Assembly (NCBI RefSeq): GCF_030160455.1
Contig: NZ_BSOJ01000015.1
Location: forward strand, 124,001-188,000
DNA: 64,000 nt
Reading direction: 5' to 3'
Origin: Limnobacter litoralis
GTDB taxonomy: Bacteria; Pseudomonadota; Gammaproteobacteria; Burkholderiales; Burkholderiaceae_B
This document shows, one piece after another, positions 25,756 through 33,985 of the stretch. Position 1 is the first letter of the stretch. Each line of letters opens with the position of its first letter. Below the pieces are notes generated by a model. That model saw only the letters and a program-made list of their open reading frames with translations, made no database searches and had not been told where the DNA came from. The translations under genes were made by a program, and so were the position numbers.

Positions 25756-27735
25756 CTAGGTCTGAAGGGTGCTCTTCGTGGCGGACATTTGCCGTCTCGC
25801 GCTTAGCATGCTGGCGATTTCATCCACCTCATCGAACGACACGGGCTTGGTCAAATGGCGATTCATACCCGATTGAGTGGACAGCTGGCGATTGTATTCA
25901 TCACTGAGTCCTGACAAGGCGCAAATGAACGAGGCCTGGCTTTTTCCGTCCCCCGCCCTGATCGCGCGCGTTGCCTCGTGACCATCCATGTCTGGCATGT
26001 CGATGTCCATCAAAATCAGGTCAAACCGCTCAGAGTTCGCCAGTTCGACTGACTGCTCACCCCCTTCCGCCTGCACCACAGTGTGGCCACGTTTGCTGAG
26101 AAAACGATCCAGCAATTTGCGGTTCATGGGGTGATCATCAACCACCAGCACATGCAGCGACTCGGTCTTGACGGCCGAACGTGCGGCAGCAGGCTTGTCG
26201 ACACAACTGCTCATGGGCATGACCAGACGCACCGTGAACACAGAGCCCACCCCAGGTTCAGAACTGACGTCGATCCGCCCGCCCATTTTTTCAACCAGCC
26301 CCTTGGAAATGGCAAGACCCAGCCCAGACCCACCGAACTGGCGGTGAATGCTTCGGCTGCCTTGTGAAAAACGGTCAAAAATGGTTCTCATGTGCGTGTC
26401 ACTGATGCCGATGCCACTGTCTGATACTTCGACAAACAGCTCCAACTGATGATGCGCTGCGGGCGAATTTGAAAGGCGGAGCTGGACAAACCCCGAATCC
26501 GTGAATTTCAATGCGTTCGAGACCAAATTTTGAACGACTTGTCTCAACCGGTTGGAATCGCCACTGACACAGCTGGTTTCTGTCATCTCATTCAGAAAGG
26601 TGAATTCCAGACCCTTTTTAAGTGCAACGCTTGAATTGATTTTGTGCAGTTCCCCCAGCATTTCAGCCACGTCGAAAGACTTCACTTCCAGGCGCAAGCC
26701 GTCGGCCTGTATCCGTGAGTAATCAATGATGTCATTGAGAATGACGTGCAAGCCCTCACCGGAGGTAATGATGCTTTGAATGTCGGCACGCAGTGTTTCA
26801 TCTGTCACCTGCTCGCTGAGCAGCCGGGAGAAACCGACAATTGCGTTGAGTGGTGTGCGCAATTCATGGGAAATGGTGGCCAGAAACTCGGACTTGGCAC
26901 TGTCGGCTTGCTCTGCCTTCTCACGGGCAGCCACAAGATCGGTTACATCACGGCACACGGCAAAGGCCGCACCGTTGGCGACGTCGGGGTGCTGCATGAC
27001 CGTCAATTGCAGAAAGCAGGCTGCGCTGTCGATGGCCCTGCGTGTTTTAAACACGATACTTTGCTGACTGGGAAACACCTGCTCCAACCGGATTACCTGC
27101 GCGACAGCGGCGTGGTAACGTGGCTCGATTTCATCAAGCAACACCTGCCAATTGCTCTCGATGGTTGCAAGCGGACTGCGGAAGAAGCGATTGATCTGTT
27201 TGGAAATTTGGCGCAGCACCACTTCCTCATGGCCTTCTTTCTGGATCTCGAAGGTAAAACCGTTCAAGCACAGTTCCATGGCGTCAAGCCTGAATTGCTC
27301 GGATTGAACGCGGCGAAGCATCAGATCATTGACTTGTCGTTCTTGCCGAACCTGGCCCAATACCGCTTTTACCAGTCCAAACGCCGATTCCTTGTTTGCA
27401 TCCGGCAATTCGACTCCAATCTGGCGAGTGTACCGGGTCAGAAAATCCAAAGCCCACGCATGGATGACCGCCGCAACAATGACCGCAACGACGGCACAGG
27501 TCATGACCAACCAGAAGATTTGTCCGATCGGTGCAAGTGCGGACAGTTGAGACCAGAAGATGACCGAGGCGGCAACTGAAAACAGCAGCACGACGAGCGC
27601 CACAGGTCGTTCACGCATGGCCCCGGAAAAAGCCAAACGTGACGCTTTAAGAAACTGCTGGAAATTCAGATGATCGTTCTGCAAGCGACTGGCCCTATGT
27701 GTGGAATGAAGCCAGCCACCAGGCTGGCCATTCAC
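25756..27735 (-). CDS. Hybrid sensor histidine kinase
   Basis: A 659-residue inner-membrane hybrid kinase. Two membrane spans lie at about 45-65 and 70-95, then a PAS-like region (about 140-270), HisKA with phospho-acceptor His290 in TISHELRTPL, an HATPase with N box (NLVSNALKFT near 403) and G boxes (DSGIGIS, GGSGLGL), and a C-terminal receiver with Asp577 in LILMDIDMP. The start is a GTG at 27735, 5 bp after the dienelactone hydrolase stop, so the genes may be co-transcribed. No output regulator gene is adjacent. The signal is unknown. Confidence 0.88.
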   Translation of the reverse strand: MNGQPGGWLHSTHRASRLQNDHLNFQQFLKASRLAFSGAMRERPVALVVLLFSVAASVIFWSQLSALAPIGQIFWLVMTCAVVAVIVAAVIHAWALDFLTRYTRQIGVELPDANKESAFGLVKAVLGQVRQERQVNDLMLRRVQSEQFRLDAMELCLNGFTFEIQKEGHEEVVLRQISKQINRFFRSPLATIESNWQVLLDEIEPRYHAAVAQVIRLEQVFPSQQSIVFKTRRAIDSAACFLQLTVMQHPDVANGAAFAVCRDVTDLVAAREKAEQADSAKSEFLATISHELRTPLNAIVGFSRLLSEQVTDETLRADIQSIITSGEGLHVILNDIIDYSRIQADGLRLEVKSFDVAEMLGELHKINSSVALKKGLEFTFLNEMTETSCVSGDSNRLRQVVQNLVSNALKFTDSGFVQLRLSNSPAAHHQLELFVEVSDSGIGISDTHMRTIFDRFSQGSRSIHRQFGGSGLGLAISKGLVEKMGGRIDVSSEPGVGSVFTVRLVMPMSSCVDKPAAARSAVKTESLHVLVVDDHPMNRKLLDRFLSKRGHTVVQAEGGEQSVELANSERFDLILMDIDMPDMDGHEATRAIRAGDGKSQASFICALSGLSDEYNRQLSTQSGMNRHLTKPVSFDEVDEIASMLSARRQMSATKSTLQT

Positions 27736-27740
27736 TGTAT

Positions 27741-28439
27741 TTAAGCAATCTGTTCCGAAAGGAACTGCAGCGTGCGGCCATGTGCAAGCGCTGACGCTTT
27801 TTGATTGTACATTGCACGGGCCCAGCAGTTAAACCCATGGTCTACTTCTGGGTAAGTGTGAATGGACGCATTGGATCTGCCCTTAAAGGCCTGGCGAACA
27901 CTCTCAACAGCCTCCGCGGGAATATACCCATCCTTTTCCGCAAAGTGCATCAGGATGGGTTGGTCGATCTTGGCGGCCTGATCCAACGCGCCATGAATAC
28001 CTCCGCCGTAGTAACACACTGCCGCATCCACCGCCCCTTGAGCCGCCACCAGATAGGACAGGAAACCACCCATGCAATACCCAAGGCTGGCCAACTTGCC
28101 CTTCACCTCGGGCAGGGCCTTCAACACACCAGCGGCCGTAACCAGGTCTTTAACAGCCAGATTGAAATCCATGCCCTGCATCAGCCCCAAACCCTTTTTG
28201 AATCCTGCTTCGTCGTAACCCAAATTCAACCCGGCTTCAGCACGCCAAAACACATCGGGCGCAAGCACCACAAAACCATCGAGCGCATATTGGTCTGCCG
28301 CTGCGCGAATATGGTCGTTGACACCAAAGATTTCCTGAATGAGCAAAATGGCTGGGCCATGCCCCGCGGGGGGAAGTGCGAGATAACCGTTAAAGTCGCC
28401 GCATTCGGCTGAGTCGATCTTGATTTGACGGGATGTCAT
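27741..28439 (-). CDS. Dienelactone hydrolase family protein
   Basis: A 232-residue alpha/beta hydrolase. The catalytic triad of the family is visible: Cys in LGYCMGGF near residue 122, Asp in AEKDGYIP near 170, and His in EVDHGFNC near 202, plus the Glu of IQEIFGV near 36 that activates the Cys. Family members hydrolyse dienelactone to maleylacetate, but many act on other lactones or esters, so the substrate is open. It precedes the hybrid kinase gene by 5 bp and is divergent from the small membrane protein gene. Confidence 0.85.
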   Translation of the reverse strand: MTSRQIKIDSAECGDFNGYLALPPAGHGPAILLIQEIFGVNDHIRAAADQYALDGFVVLAPDVFWRAEAGLNLGYDEAGFKKGLGLMQGMDFNLAVKDLVTAAGVLKALPEVKGKLASLGYCMGGFLSYLVAAQGAVDAAVCYYGGGIHGALDQAAKIDQPILMHFAEKDGYIPAEAVESVRQAFKGRSNASIHTYPEVDHGFNCWARAMYNQKASALAHGRTLQFLSEQIA

Positions 28440-28534
28440 GTTTGAAAACTCCTTGTTGCTACTTGAGAAGGAAGCTCAATTGTAGCAATGGCAACTGTTT
28501 GATCGGGCAAACAGATCTAAAACCGACACCTCAA

Positions 28535-28576
28535 AAAATACTGTACAAACTAACAGCCTTTCATGTACAGTATTTT
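28535..28576. promoter_or_regulatory. Perfect 13-bp inverted repeat, probable operator
   Basis: The arms AAAATACTGTACA (28535-28547) and TGTACAGTATTTT (28564-28576) are exact reverse complements with a 16-base spacer. The site is about 30 bases upstream of the small membrane protein start and 96 bases from the divergent hydrolase start. There is no T run in the right place for a terminator, so a protein-binding operator is the better reading. Confidence 0.6.
28541..28556 (+). promoter_or_regulatory. Candidate LexA (SOS) box
   Basis: CTGT-N8-ACAG, the LexA consensus of Beta- and Gammaproteobacteria, is present exactly (flanked by TA on the left). It lies inside the left half of the larger inverted repeat, so the match could be incidental to that structure. 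Confidence 0.35.
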
Positions 28577-28606
28577 CACAGGGAAATAAATACGAGGACA
28601 ACAACA

Positions 28607-28888
28607 ATGAAAATCAGATACATACTGGCTTTGGCAATGTGGTTTGCTTGCTGTGCATGGGTAATCGAGCCCATGGTGTTTGCCACCCACCTGGCCCATG
28701 CAAGCCAAGCCACACCCGCGCTGGAACTTGCAAGTACTGCCCCCCTTTCACAACTTGGCATCCAGATCAACGACCTTGGCACTCAAATTGGAAATCCGGT
28801 AGAGTCCATGGATCGTTTCAGAATCTTGTGTTTGCTCTACGTGGGCGTCCCCTTGCTGGTTTGGCTTGGAGTGCACGCCAAGTCTTGA
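28607..28888 (+). CDS. Small membrane protein, unknown function
   Basis: A 93-residue protein with a hydrophobic N-terminus (MKIRYILALAMWFACCAWVI, signal anchor or cleavable signal), a polar middle of about 45 residues, and a C-terminal membrane span (LCLLYVGVPLLVWLGV). The ATG at 28607 has GAGGA nine bases upstream; the longer open frame from 28433 overlaps the regulatory repeat and is rejected. It is followed 13 bp later by the metallo-beta-lactamase-fold lipoprotein, likely one operon. No family recognised. Confidence 0.65.
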   Translation: MKIRYILALAMWFACCAWVIEPMVFATHLAHASQATPALELASTAPLSQLGIQINDLGTQIGNPVESMDRFRILCLLYVGVPLLVWLGVHAKS

Positions 28889-28901
28889 AGGGATTGTTTT
28901 G

Positions 28902-29975
28902 ATGTCATTGAAGTGGCCGGTTACCCTGAGTGCGATTGTATTCGTTGGCGCCTTAACTCAGGGCTGCGCCACCAGCAACCCTTATTACGACCCCAAAAAA
29001 TCGCATCACCGCCCAGATGGGTTCGTCAACTCGGACGGCTCTACAGTGTCCAAGTCGTTTTCAGACTTGATGCGCTGGTATCGGGAGCGATTTGGCAAAT
29101 CGCTGCCTCCCCCGCCGGGCGAGTATGTCAAAAGTTACGCTGACATGCCTCACGAACACTTCGACACCGCCGCCTTTGAGCATGAACATCAACGAGAGGT
29201 GGCCTGGCTTGGCCATGCCAGTGTGCTGATCAAGGGTGGCGGTATCACGGCCCTGACCGATCCTCAATTTTCGGAAAGATCATTTCCAGTGCAGTGGGCT
29301 GGCCCAAAGCGAAAAGTGCCCAGCCCTGTGTCTGCCGAAGAACTTCCTCCTGTTGACGTGGTAATGATCAGCCACAACCACTACGATCACCTCGACGAAG
29401 ACACGGTTAAAGCGATTGCCAAGCAACAACCCAACACCCTTTTCCTGGTGCCACTGGGCGTCGAAAAAACCCTGCAAAGCTGGGGCATAGCGCACGTCAA
29501 AGCAATGGACTGGTGGGACACGGTGGTGGTCAAAGGGTCTGAGATCACCTTTGTACCAGCCAGGCATTGGTCAGCCCGAACTTTACTTGATCGCAACTGC
29601 ACACTGTGGGGTGGATGGGTCGTCAAAAACAAAGCGCTCAGCTTTTACTTCACCGGCGACACAGGTTATGGGGACGACTTCAAACAAATTGGCGAAAGGC
29701 TTGGTCCGTTTGACCTCAGTGCCATTGCCATTGGCGCTTATCAGCCGCGCTGGTTCATGAAAGCGCAACACATTGACCCCGAAGAAGCCGTACAGATTCA
29801 CAAAGACGTCAGGTCACGCCAATCGCTGGGCGTTCACTGGGGCACCTTTGAACTCACAGACGAGCCGCTGGACCAACCCATTGGTGACCTGCAAAAAGCA
29901 AAAGCCGCCGCAGGCTTGGCCGACGACGACTTTGTGTTACTACCGCAAGGTGGTGCTATGCTGCTGAAAAGGTAG
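28902..29975 (+). CDS. MBL-fold hydrolase, NAPE-PLD/UlaG-like, membrane-anchored
   Basis: A 357-residue protein with an N-terminal hydrophobic signal ending at TQGC (imperfect lipobox, Cys22), then a metallo-beta-lactamase fold. Metal ligands are visible: SHNHYDHLD near residue 165 (HxHxDH), the His of PARHWS near 225, the Asp of YFTGDTGYG near 255, and VHWGTFEL near 310. The layout resembles N-acyl-phosphatidylethanolamine phospholipase D and L-ascorbate-6-phosphate lactonase. A phospholipid or envelope substrate is likely from the location. The ATG at 28902 has AAGGGA upstream. Confidence 0.8.
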   Translation: MSLKWPVTLSAIVFVGALTQGCATSNPYYDPKKSHHRPDGFVNSDGSTVSKSFSDLMRWYRERFGKSLPPPPGEYVKSYADMPHEHFDTAAFEHEHQREVAWLGHASVLIKGGGITALTDPQFSERSFPVQWAGPKRKVPSPVSAEELPPVDVVMISHNHYDHLDEDTVKAIAKQQPNTLFLVPLGVEKTLQSWGIAHVKAMDWWDTVVVKGSEITFVPARHWSARTLLDRNCTLWGGWVVKNKALSFYFTGDTGYGDDFKQIGERLGPFDLSAIAIGAYQPRWFMKAQHIDPEEAVQIHKDVRSRQSLGVHWGTFELTDEPLDQPIGDLQKAKAAAGLADDDFVLLPQGGAMLLKR

Positions 29976-29993
29976 GGTTTTGCCTAAGACAAA

Positions 29994-30404
29994 TTAATTT
30001 TCAAGTGCGCTAGGCATGTACTGGCTTACCAGGCATCGGGTTAACAGCGCCTTGAACTCGTCTTCGCTCAGGCCGTTGTAAAAGAAATGCAGTTTGCCCA
30101 AGCTAACCGCTTTCTCGGTGTTCAAGGGGTAAGGCGTGTCTTGGATCACCAACAGCTGGGTACCGCGAGCAACCAGTTCCGCCAAATATTGCTGAACCAA
30201 TGGACATGACCGCTGTACGCTTGAACGGACTACCACGACACCCACATCCAGGTGAACCGCTGCAACGCGCAACTGGCGACCTGTTTGTCTGGGCAACACC
30301 TCGTGGGCACCCCACACAGACATGGCGGACAAGCACAATTTTTTCAACAGATCACTGTTGGGTTCTAGTACCACCACACCGATTGCGTTGCGTTCTTGTT
30401 TCAT
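29994..30404 (-). CDS. Stand-alone receiver-like protein without phospho-Asp
   Basis: A 136-residue protein with receiver-like strand-helix order: IGVVVLEPNSDLLKKL at the start, a third strand VGVVVVRSS where the phospho-acceptor Asp should be, VARGTQLLVIQD as a fourth strand, and FFYNGLSEDEFKALL for the end. If it is a receiver it cannot be phosphorylated in the usual way. The ATG at 30404 has AAGGCGA upstream. The 160-bp upstream gap is AT-rich and holds a 9-bp inverted repeat. Assignment is by pattern only. Confidence 0.5.
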   Translation of the reverse strand: MKQERNAIGVVVLEPNSDLLKKLCLSAMSVWGAHEVLPRQTGRQLRVAAVHLDVGVVVVRSSVQRSCPLVQQYLAELVARGTQLLVIQDTPYPLNTEKAVSLGKLHFFYNGLSEDEFKALLTRCLVSQYMPSALEN

Positions 30405-30521
30405 GGGATCGCCTTTTTGTCTAGGACAAACTCAGAGGTTGTATTTCACCATATGCACATGGAAATTACAACATTAATATTGCATTGAATAACATTTATT
30501 GCAATAAGAAATAACCCGTAT

Positions 30522-30543
30522 TTAATGAACTTCAGTTCATTAA
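30522..30543. promoter_or_regulatory. 9-bp inverted repeat in AT-rich gap
   Basis: The arms TTAATGAAC and GTTCATTAA are perfect with a TTCA spacer. The repeat lies 22 bases past the ABC1 kinase stop and 118 bases before the receiver-like gene start, so it could be an operator or a weak stem after the kinase gene. No T run follows. Confidence 0.4.
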
Positions 30544-30564
30544 CAACAGTTTAGAGGAAGGAAG

Positions 30565-31983
30565 TCAGGCGTATAAATACGGTTTCAACAGCTCATGAAG
30601 GCGCAATTCTGCCCTCAAGGTGCGCAGTGTCACCAGCACACCCACAATTCGTCGGTGCAAAAAGATGATTTCCTGAGGGGGAATCTTGAAATGGACTGAC
30701 ATCATTTTCAGGGCTGCCTTTTGACCCACCCGAGCAGGCAGATCTGTAGGGCCAAAGCAGTAGGCTCCGCCTGGGGTGTAAAGCCTTTCGGGCACCCGGG
30801 GGTCGAAGGGCTTCCGGAAAGGCTCAACGATCAATTCGGTCAACTCACCAAAACCACGCAACACCGAATCGGGAGTGCTTCTTTCCATCAAGCCGATGTC
30901 GAGTACACCTTCGACGATTTCATCACGATCGGCGTCCAGCGATCCACGGACGATTTTGGCATAGCTGTCCACAAACGACTTTTCGAAATATCGCGTGGCT
31001 CCAAAGTCGAGCACCACGATCTGGTCGTTTTCACCCGATTCATCAATCCGAACCCGGTAATTGCCGAAATGCGGATCCGTTTGAACCATGTTCCAGTCAA
31101 AAAACTCGGTCACGAACAAATCGACGAACGCTTTGGCGATCCTGTTGCGCCTTTCCTGCGACAGGGCCTGAACCTGCGGGGATGACACAGACAAACCGGG
31201 CTCGTAACGGGTGGTCAGCACGCGCGCGCCAGAGAACTCGGGATAGACTTTGGGCACGATGAAGCGTGAATCGCTCGCCAAGCGTTCGTGAAAAGCCTCC
31301 GTGAATTGACGCTCCAGATCGTAGTCGCACTCACGTTCAAGCATGTCGCGCAACTCATTGAACACATCCGTAAGGTCAAGCGCTTTGGGCGCAAGCCGGG
31401 TCGCAGACACCAAACGAGCGAGCGTCCGAATGTCACTGCCAATGGCATTGGCCACGCCGGGGTATTGAATTTTGACAACCACTTGCTCGCCCGTCTCGAC
31501 CACGGTGGCCAAATGCGCCTGCCCCAGTGAGGCCGCTGCAATGGGCTTTCGGGCAATGTCCAGTTTGCCGACGGCCTTAGCCCCCAGAATTTCCAGAAGT
31601 TGCGGCTCAACAAAAGACCAGGACACCGCGGGCGTGTTGTCCTGAAGACTGGACAAGGCCTCAACCGCTTCTTCAGGCAGAAAATACTGACCGTAAAGCG
31701 AGAGCATCTGACCGGCCTTCATGACACTGCCCTTCAATTTACCAAGTTCATCGACCAATTGGTCGGCCTGCCGTTTGTAGAATTCGCGATTGGCTTGATC
31801 TTTGGATTCGCCGCTTCTGAACAAATTCCGAAAGGCATGTTTGGCGATGTTTGCACCCGCGCCGGCACCCATTTTCGTCAACGCCAGGTTGCGCTCAAAT
31901 GCGCCAGTCTTGATGCGGTCTAGCGCGCCAGTCTGGTCATTCACGTCCACGGGTGTTGAATCGGATTTGCCTTTGTTGGTCAT
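30565..31983 (-). CDS. ABC1/UbiB (ADCK) family kinase-like protein
   Basis: A 472-residue member of the ABC1 atypical kinase family. The KxGQ signature (KLKGSVMKAGQMLS) lies near residue 85, LGQAHLAT near 153, the ATP-site Lys in VVVKIQYPGV near 170, TDPHFGNY near 300, and the metal Asp of VLDFGATR near 325. It lacks the two C-terminal membrane spans of UbiB itself, so it is a soluble ADCK paralogue with a possible role in lipid or quinone metabolism. The ATG at 31983 has no strong ribosome site. Confidence 0.85.
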   Translation of the reverse strand: MTNKGKSDSTPVDVNDQTGALDRIKTGAFERNLALTKMGAGAGANIAKHAFRNLFRSGESKDQANREFYKRQADQLVDELGKLKGSVMKAGQMLSLYGQYFLPEEAVEALSSLQDNTPAVSWSFVEPQLLEILGAKAVGKLDIARKPIAAASLGQAHLATVVETGEQVVVKIQYPGVANAIGSDIRTLARLVSATRLAPKALDLTDVFNELRDMLERECDYDLERQFTEAFHERLASDSRFIVPKVYPEFSGARVLTTRYEPGLSVSSPQVQALSQERRNRIAKAFVDLFVTEFFDWNMVQTDPHFGNYRVRIDESGENDQIVVLDFGATRYFEKSFVDSYAKIVRGSLDADRDEIVEGVLDIGLMERSTPDSVLRGFGELTELIVEPFRKPFDPRVPERLYTPGGAYCFGPTDLPARVGQKAALKMMSVHFKIPPQEIIFLHRRIVGVLVTLRTLRAELRLHELLKPYLYA

Positions 31984-32068
31984 GCCGCTGTGTGTCTGTT
32001 GGAGAAGGTCAATATTGTATAAGGCTGGGTTGGCCTGATTCCGGTAAAAACCCTCTAATTCACCACTG

Positions 32069-32920
32069 TCAGGCCTTCAAAGTCATCTTCAAGACCCGCA
32101 CCAAACCGGCACCACGAGCCTGGCAAGCCGGAATTTCCTGCTTGAAAGAACGCGGGTCCAGCACCTCACAATGCAAGGCGATGGGTGCAAGCGCCTGTTG
32201 CAGCTCGGCCTCATTTTGAAAATGCAGGTGCACCCTGCCCTGAACAAAATAACCCAAAGCCTTTGCAAACAACTGGCTGGCCAAATCGTTGTTGTGGCCT
32301 GCAAAATGAAGGTCGCTGAGGTAAATGGAATTGGGATATGCAGCGGCTACCGCAGCAATGTTGTGCCACAGTGTCAGCACACTGGGTCTGTCGAAATAGT
32401 TGAGCAAACCTTCCGTCACGATGGCCACGCCACTCGTCGGTTTAAACCGCGCGAGAATGCCTGCCAGACTTTCATCGCCCTTCGATTGAAATGCATCGAT
32501 GGGCACCACATGGTGATTGCTATTGTGGGACAAGCGGTCTTTCAACAAGTTGGCCTTTTGCTGGGCCATGGCGGGCAAATCGGCCTCAATGTAGGTCAGT
32601 TTGCTGCCGTAACGGTCCACATAGCGGCAACCCCGAGGAGACAGGCCTGCCGCAATTTCGACCACGTGGCTGATTTGACCAGAATCAATCGCTTGCGTCA
32701 GGCAGTGATCAATCAGATCGTGGCGCGCCAGCAGAAAATCAGTCAGAGTTGGGCCGCCAAACCATTGAGACGTGCGCATGGCCGGCCACAAGGCGGAGTA
32801 CAAAGCGCGAGAAGCCCAAGATTGCAATTCGGGCACGGAACGCTGGTTTTCTTGCCAGACCTGGGCGGTGTACAACGCGGTCGGGCTGATACGGGCAGAC
32901 CCCACACGCAATGAGAACAT
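32069..32920 (-). CDS. Class I SAM methyltransferase, LCM (PPM1) type
   Basis: A 283-residue methyltransferase of the leucine carboxyl methyltransferase-like group. The SAM motif VVEIAAGLSPRGCRY (residues about 86-100), an Asp/Glu acidic loop TYIEADLPAM near 112, and the post-I strand VAIVTEGLLNYF near 165 are typical. In bacteria these enzymes methylate small-molecule or polyketide carboxylates, and the substrate here is unknown. The ATG at 32920 has GGAGAAAGC in front. It follows a hotdog thioesterase gene by 11 bp and is probably co-transcribed. Confidence 0.8.
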   Translation of the reverse strand: MFSLRVGSARISPTALYTAQVWQENQRSVPELQSWASRALYSALWPAMRTSQWFGGPTLTDFLLARHDLIDHCLTQAIDSGQISHVVEIAAGLSPRGCRYVDRYGSKLTYIEADLPAMAQQKANLLKDRLSHNSNHHVVPIDAFQSKGDESLAGILARFKPTSGVAIVTEGLLNYFDRPSVLTLWHNIAAVAAAYPNSIYLSDLHFAGHNNDLASQLFAKALGYFVQGRVHLHFQNEAELQQALAPIALHCEVLDPRSFKQEIPACQARGAGLVRVLKMTLKA

Positions 32921-32931
32921 GCTTTCTCCGC

Positions 32932-33372
32932 TCAGTTTCGTTTGTGGGGTACGACAGCCATGGTCAGGCGGGAAATGCAGGTCAAGCGGCCCTCTTCATC
33001 CTTGATCTCGATGGACCACACCTGTGAGGTGCGCCCTGCGTGAACAAGGCTTGCTGTGCCTGTTACCTTGCCGCTGCGCACGCCACGCAGGTGGTTGGCG
33101 TTGACCTCTTGACCGACACAATAGCATTCCATCGGGTTGACCACCATGTTGGCGCCCACGCTGCCCAAGGTTTCAGCCAGCACCACGTTGGCACCGCCAT
33201 GAATCAGGCCGTAGGGCTGAAAGGTGCGATGGTCGGCAGGCATGGTGCCACGCAAAAAATTCGGGCCAATTTCAGTGATTTCAATACCAAGGTGGCTGAC
33301 GGCGTTGTTCTCGCCCAAGGCGTTCAGTGTTTTGAGGTCGGGATTTGAAAACCAGATGGGCTTGTCGCTCAT
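32932..33372 (-). CDS. Hotdog-fold acyl-CoA thioesterase (PaaI/YdiI type)
   Basis: A 146-residue single hotdog domain. The signature IHGGANVVLAETLGS near residue 58 contains the HGG turn and catalytic Glu of the PaaI/MenI subgroup. GRTSQVWSIEI near 112 is the last conserved strand. It hydrolyses an acyl- or aryl-CoA; the substrate is not evident. It leads the methyltransferase gene by 11 bp on the same strand. Confidence 0.85.
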   Translation of the reverse strand: MSDKPIWFSNPDLKTLNALGENNAVSHLGIEITEIGPNFLRGTMPADHRTFQPYGLIHGGANVVLAETLGSVGANMVVNPMECYCVGQEVNANHLRGVRSGKVTGTASLVHAGRTSQVWSIEIKDEEGRLTCISRLTMAVVPHKRN

Positions 33373-33458
33373 TCGGGGCTCCTGTGTGGGGCTGATCAGT
33401 TAATCAACCATTGTAAACACAAAAGGAACCCACCCGCTTGCAAACACCACGTCGTTGA

Positions 33459-33893
33459 TTACTGGATGACGAAAGCCGTCAATAGCACGTCTTTGATGCC
33501 TTTGTCAGGCGCCTTGTCTTCCCCAGGCACAGTCACGCGCGCCATATCAACCAGTTCGTCTGTCAGCAGCTGTCGCCCTTTCAGGGAATCCACGTCTTTT
33601 CGACGTTTGCTGCTGAGCACGAGGATGGTTCGGCTGCGAAGAATGGGCTCATATTCTTTGAGCTTTTCAACCACACCGGGCTGACTGGTTTGAAAAACGA
33701 TGGAAACCTGCAAATAGTGATCGATGTCCTGACCGGCGAGATTCACCACCACAGGCGGCATGGTGAAGAAGCCAGGGCCGCCAGCGTTCTCGGAGGCCTT
33801 CTCGCCACCGCCCTCTGAAAATGCAGGGTGCATGAAAATCAAGGCGCACGCGAGCGCGGCCATTTTGGGCCATCGGCTTTTGAAAAAGAACAT
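33459..33893 (-). CDS. FliL-like flagellar basal-body-associated protein, isolated
   Basis: A 144-residue protein with a short N-terminal membrane or signal region (ALACALIFMHPAFS) and a FliL-like periplasmic domain: PPVVVNLAGQDIDHYLQVSIVFQ, then YEPILRSRTILVLSSKRRKDVDSLKGRQLL. In motile bacteria FliL sits next to the stator and rotor. No flagellar genes adjoin it here. The ATG at 33893 is the best start for the signal; the longer frame to 33944 is unlikely. The N-terminal anchor is shorter than in classical FliL. Confidence 0.7.
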   Translation of the reverse strand: MFFFKSRWPKMAALACALIFMHPAFSEGGGEKASENAGGPGFFTMPPVVVNLAGQDIDHYLQVSIVFQTSQPGVVEKLKEYEPILRSRTILVLSSKRRKDVDSLKGRQLLTDELVDMARVTVPGEDKAPDKGIKDVLLTAFVIQ

Positions 33894-33985
33894 GGAAGTC
33901 AATGAATAAAATAATCGGGACGAACAAAGTTTACACACTGGCAAGCTGCGACCAAGGCAAGAAAAGCCAGGGGTTTTTTGCTGTG

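Noticed and set aside
26746-27579. 277-residue open frame on the plus strand
   Set aside because: Antisense to the hybrid kinase gene with clear kinase motifs; no domain recognised in it.
28433-28606. N-terminal extension of the small membrane protein
   Set aside because: The extension would cover the inverted repeat and lacks a signal; the ATG at 28607 has a good ribosome site and starts a hydrophobic signal.
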